A program made the position numbers and the translations under genes. The notes below the pieces were generated by a model, which ran no database searches, was not told where the DNA came from, and worked only from the letters and a program-made list of their open reading frames with translations. 64,000 nucleotides of DNA from Cotesia glomerata (Eukaryota; Arthropoda; Insecta; Hymenoptera; Braconidae): the NCBI RefSeq assembly GCF_020080835.1, contig NC_058159.1, positions 30,479,525 through 30,543,524 of the forward strand, in the 5' to 3' direction. Shown piece by piece: positions 60,562 to 64,000 of the stretch. The stretch's first letter is position 1. Each line of letters begins with the position of its first letter.

Positions 60562-61415
60562 CACTGAAAAAAAAAATTCTTGACTAGAGTGTAAATTTTC
60601 TTGGCTCAAGAAAATATTAAGGAAGATTGAAAATTTCTTCTTGCTCCAAAATAATTTTTGTCTTCTTTAAAATTTTCTTGCTGCAAGAAATTTGTTTTTT
60701 CTGTGCAGAAAAAAAAATTTACTTGAATTAAGAAAAAAATTCTTGAACCAAGGAAATAATTTTGACTAACTTCATCTTCTTCACAAAAAAAAAAAAAAAA
60801 ATTACTTGAAACAAATAAATAATTTTGAAGAATTTCATCTTTTTGATTTGAGTAGAAAAATTCTTTAACTAAGAAATTTTTTTTGGTTTAAGTAAATTTT
60901 ATTTAATTCAAGAATTTTTTGTCTTGATTCAAGACAATGAAACTCTTTAAAATTATTTTTTTGGTTCAAAAATTTTTATCTTGATTCAAATTAATTTTTT
61001 TTTAGTGTTGATTTGAGTAAAAAAATTTTTAAACTAAGAAATTTTGATCGGTTTAAGTAAATTTTATTTGATTTAAAAATGTTTCTTAATTTAAAATAAT
61101 GAAACTCTTCAGAATTATTTTTTTTTGGTTCAAAAATTTTTATCTTGATTCAAATTAATTTTTTTTCAGTGTTAATTTGATCAAAAATTTCTTAAACTAA
61201 GAAAATTTTCATGATTTAAGTAAATCTAATTTAATTCAAGAATTTTTCGTCTTGATTCAAGACAATGAAACTTTTTAAAATTATTTTTTTTGGTTCAAAA
61301 ATTTTTCTCTTGATTAAAATTAATTTTGTTTTATTTAAGTTTAAGAATTTTTTCTATTTAAATCCAGAAGATGAAGTTCTTAAAAATTATTTACTTAATT
61401 TTTTTTCTATGAGTG
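60562..61415. mobile_element. Cluster of TTCTTGAATCAAG-family elements
   Basis: At least two elements abut: one opening ACACTGAAAAAAAAAATTC at about 60562 and another opening TTTCTGTGCAGAAAAAAAAA at about 60697. They are followed by repeated segments TTTGGTTCAAAAATTTTTAT (60961, 61126, 61291) spaced by 165 bp, i.e. a small tandem array derived from the MITE. Confidence 0.6.
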
Positions 61416-61419
61416 TCCA

Positions 61420-62285
61420 GAGCGAGAGCAGATGCAGATGATTGTCATCAGCGTAGTTTGAAATTATAAATATATTTTCGATGACAAGGCTTATATCCTC
61501 GCAGCGTGAGATGGTAGTCAGTGAAAAGGCTGGATGGTGTTGCGTGTTGTGTATTATTACGAGCACCCAGCATCAACATCAGTAAGAGGAATAGGAAAAG
61601 TCGTTGACGATTGTACGACGGGGTGTAAAGTAGACGCCGTCAGCCAATGAGAAATCTCTGATATGGCAGCCATTTTAATGATCGGGCAAGGTAAACAAAG
61701 GCTAAGAAGAAGAGAATGACTTCCACCCCTCCGGCTGGTTGCCGAGCATACGAGCACACGAGCTTTTCTCCCTTTTCATTATTATTTTCTTTTTTTTATT
61801 TCTTTTTTCAGGCTGTGCTGCCTGACTGCCTTGCTGGTTGCTTGGTTTACTTGTTCGCTCTCGTTCTCGTTCTCTCGAATCGCGCCGTGCGCACAAACGT
61901 GTCAAAGCGCACGTCATTACATACTAGTGCAGCGTGTGTAGAATATTATACATGCAGTTTCTACGGCGTGCATACACAACACGTATGCACGCCCACGTGC
62001 TCGCGAGAGGGTGTCGTCGACCAATCGCCGGGCCGCATCAACCCGCTTCAAGTCTCCTTCTTCAGCACTTAAACTTTCTCACTCATTTTATCCTGTTTCA
62101 CTTATGTGTCCCCTGTCCCGCATTTGCCACCCTACACCCTACTGGTACACTCTTACCTCCTCATCCATATACATGTGCCTATGATATATAATATATGATG
62201 CACCAACACCCCTCCCCGATTTATCAAAAATCTACGCCCAAAATTACCTAACAAAAATTGAGAAATAATTTTTATTTAAAAAAAA
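61420..62285. other. GC-richer block, possible promoter or exon, unassigned
   Basis: Composition is unusually balanced. It holds a CCAAT box in CAGCCAATGAGAAATC (61639), a GGCAAG|GTAAAC donor-like site (61690), and a strong polypyrimidine-CAG acceptor ending 61811. The plus frame 61716-62072 is open for 118 codons but lacks an ATG start or a domain. It could be a 5' exon or promoter of the unit that continues past the window. Confidence 0.3.
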
Positions 62286-62294
62286 AAATTATAA

Positions 62295-63590
62295 TCTATA
62301 TTATTAAGAGAATAAGCAAAATTTTGTCTCCAGGATAGTCACATGATGAAGTCAATTTTTTAAGTGAAATTTTTTATCATTGCAAAGGTTTTTAATGAAT
62401 TTGAGCCTTTTCAAAGTTTCATAATTAATACATAATTAAGAAATTACCTTGTATCTTGTGAACTATTGACATTTTTAAAGATATAAGCTCATCCCGATGT
62501 TACACTCATCAATACCTTTCATTTGAGTACCCATATCAATTTTTCATATATTTATATATATTACATTTATGTATATATGAAAAATATATCAAAAGTGCAA
62601 GTGGGTACTCAAATGAAAGCTCTTGATGAGTGTAACATCGAAATGAGTTTATATCTTTAAAAACGTCAATACTTAAGAAAGTACAGTGCAATTTTACACG
62701 ATCAAGAAACGACGTTGTATCTTGAGAACTATTGACATTTTTAAAGACATAAGCTCATCCCAACATTACACTTATCGAGACCTTTCACTTGAGTACCCAC
62801 ATCAATTTTTCATATATTTATATATATTATAAATATATATATGTATCTATGAAAAATATATAAAAATGCATGTGGGTACTCAAATGAAAGCTCTTGATGA
62901 GTGTAACATCGAAATGAGTTTATATCTTTAAAAACGTCAATACTTAAGAAAGTACAGTGCAATTTTACACGATCAAGAAACGACGTTGTATCTTGAGAAC
63001 TATTGACATTTTTAAAGACATAAGCTCATCCCAACATTACACTTATCGAGACCTTTCACTTGAGTACTCACATCAATTTTTCATATATTTATATATATTA
63101 TAAATATATATATGTATATATGAAAAATATATAAAAATGCATGTGGGTACTCAAATGAAAGCTCTTGATAAGTGTAACATCGGGATGAGCTTATATCTTT
63201 AAAATTTTCAATAGTTACGAAAGTACAGTGCAATTTAACATAATCAAGAAATGACCTTGTATCTTGAGAACTATTGACATTTTTAAAGATATAAGCTCAT
63301 CCCGATGTTATACTCATCGAGACCTTTCATTTGAGTACCCACATCAATTTTTCATATATTTATATATATTATATATATGTATATATGAAAAATATATCAA
63401 AAATGAATGTGGGTAGTCAAATGAAAGCTTTTGATGAGTGTAACATCGGGATGAGCTTATATCCTTAAAAACGTCAATATTTAAGAAAGTACAGTGCAAT
63501 TTAACAAAAGTCATTAATTGTTTAATAAAGCAAAATTTTATTTATAGTTCACAAATCACGGCAGTCACATCGTGACTGCTAGGTTGCTAA
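62295..63590 (+). mobile_element. Helitron-like palindromic-array element, copy 10 (complete, 1,296 bp)
   Basis: The most complete uninterrupted copy. 5' end A|TCTATATTATTAAGAGAA (62295). Four palindromic units lie near 62455-62665, 62725-62935, 62995-63205 and 63270-63475; the middle ones are nearly identical on a 270 bp period. The 3' hairpin is GCAGTCAC (63561-63568), loop ATC, GTGACTGC (63572-63579), then TAGGTTG and CTAA (63587-63590) before T. No ORF. Confidence 0.85.
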
Positions 63591-64000
63591 TAAATTATTT
63601 AATCATAAAAATTTTTTCAGGAAAATTTTAAATAAATTTCTTGGTTCAAGATTTTTTTGTTCAATTGAAATTAATTTTAATAGACGAGTAATTTTTTATA
63701 ATAAATATTCTTCTTGGTTAATTATGCACTCGCTAGAATGTAGTTCTTCTGAACAGTTTTCTTGGAGTTCTAGGTATAGTTCTGCTGGACTATTATTATA
63801 TAGTCTGGTGAGCAGTCTGTTTGGAAAGATTATTCGGGTTTGATCGATAGTTGGATGTTGGACAAAGCAAGCCCTAAGTATTTCATAGCGTAGGTCTCGT
63901 AGGCTTCTTTACTCGAGGGATGCTTTTTTTATGTAGATAAATGTGGATTTTTTTAGATTTCTATTCACTTCTTTTGACTATCCTACACAAAGTACGAATA
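63591..64000. other. Window end, no gene recognised
   Basis: AT-rich, then more complex after 63720. No ORF of note and no clear splice pair. It may be intron of the candidate + strand unit. Confidence 0.3.

Noticed and set aside
61716..62072. 118-codon plus-strand open frame with a hydrophobic stretch after a good acceptor
   Set aside because: No ATG start, no domain, cysteine-rich random-looking tail, and no donor in phase afterwards. Kept only as an unassigned block.
62295..63590. Reading the palindromic arrays as a CRISPR-like array
   Set aside because: Units are ~210 bp self-complementary, spacers are homologous and not unique, and the host is an intron-bearing eukaryote.

Overview
The window is nuclear DNA from an animal with introns. 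It is very AT-rich and crowded with repeats. The three recognisable genes (CHD1, RRP9 and a single arthropod-type ephrin) point to an insect. The base composition, the density of short AT-rich repeats and the compact genes fit a parasitoid hymenopteran, but that last step is inference and nothing in the sequence names the species.

Layout, left to right. 1-7503 (+): the last 1,694 codons of the chromatin remodeller CHD1, six exons in the window, with the N-terminus off the left edge. 10614-14676 (+): a complete seven-exon gene for RRP9/U3-55K, the WD40 protein of the U3 snoRNP (467 aa). 14.7-22.3 kb: a gene-poor, repeat-filled gap. 22566-46119 (-): a complete five-exon ephrin gene (370 aa) spread over 23.5 kb, with an 18.5 kb first intron. 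The signal-peptide exon (45998-46119) and the C-terminal hydrophobic-tail exon (22566-22729) were recovered by matching splice phases and conserved sequence. The protein ends in a GPI-type tail with no cytoplasmic domain. 47.3-64 kb: no recognised protein gene. Exon-like blocks with good splice signals on the + strand (ending 47571; 48999-49268; 57674-57734) suggest the 5' part of a divergent transcription unit whose coding body lies past the right edge.

The rest is mostly transposon-derived. The dominant family has at least ten copies (about 9 kb in all). Each copy holds 2-4 tandem, nearly perfect palindromic units of about 210 bp on a roughly 270 bp period. The better-preserved copies begin with TC after an A, and end with a GC-rich hairpin and CTAG before a T. 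These are the hallmarks of Helitron/Helentron non-autonomous elements. Other elements found from inverted repeats and target duplications are: a hAT-like 891 bp fold-back whose empty site is preserved in a nearby duplicate; a 696 bp TA-flanked MITE nested inside a Helitron-like copy; a 420 bp TA-flanked MITE nested in an AT-rich array; and a 417 bp TIR element. There are also several tandem arrays with periods of about 92, 165, 175, 222 and 279 bp.

Functionally the three genes are unrelated: chromatin remodelling, pre-rRNA processing, and cell-cell guidance signalling. They share no operon or pathway logic. What links them is that the introns of all three carry the same palindromic elements, so their primary transcripts should contain long hairpins.
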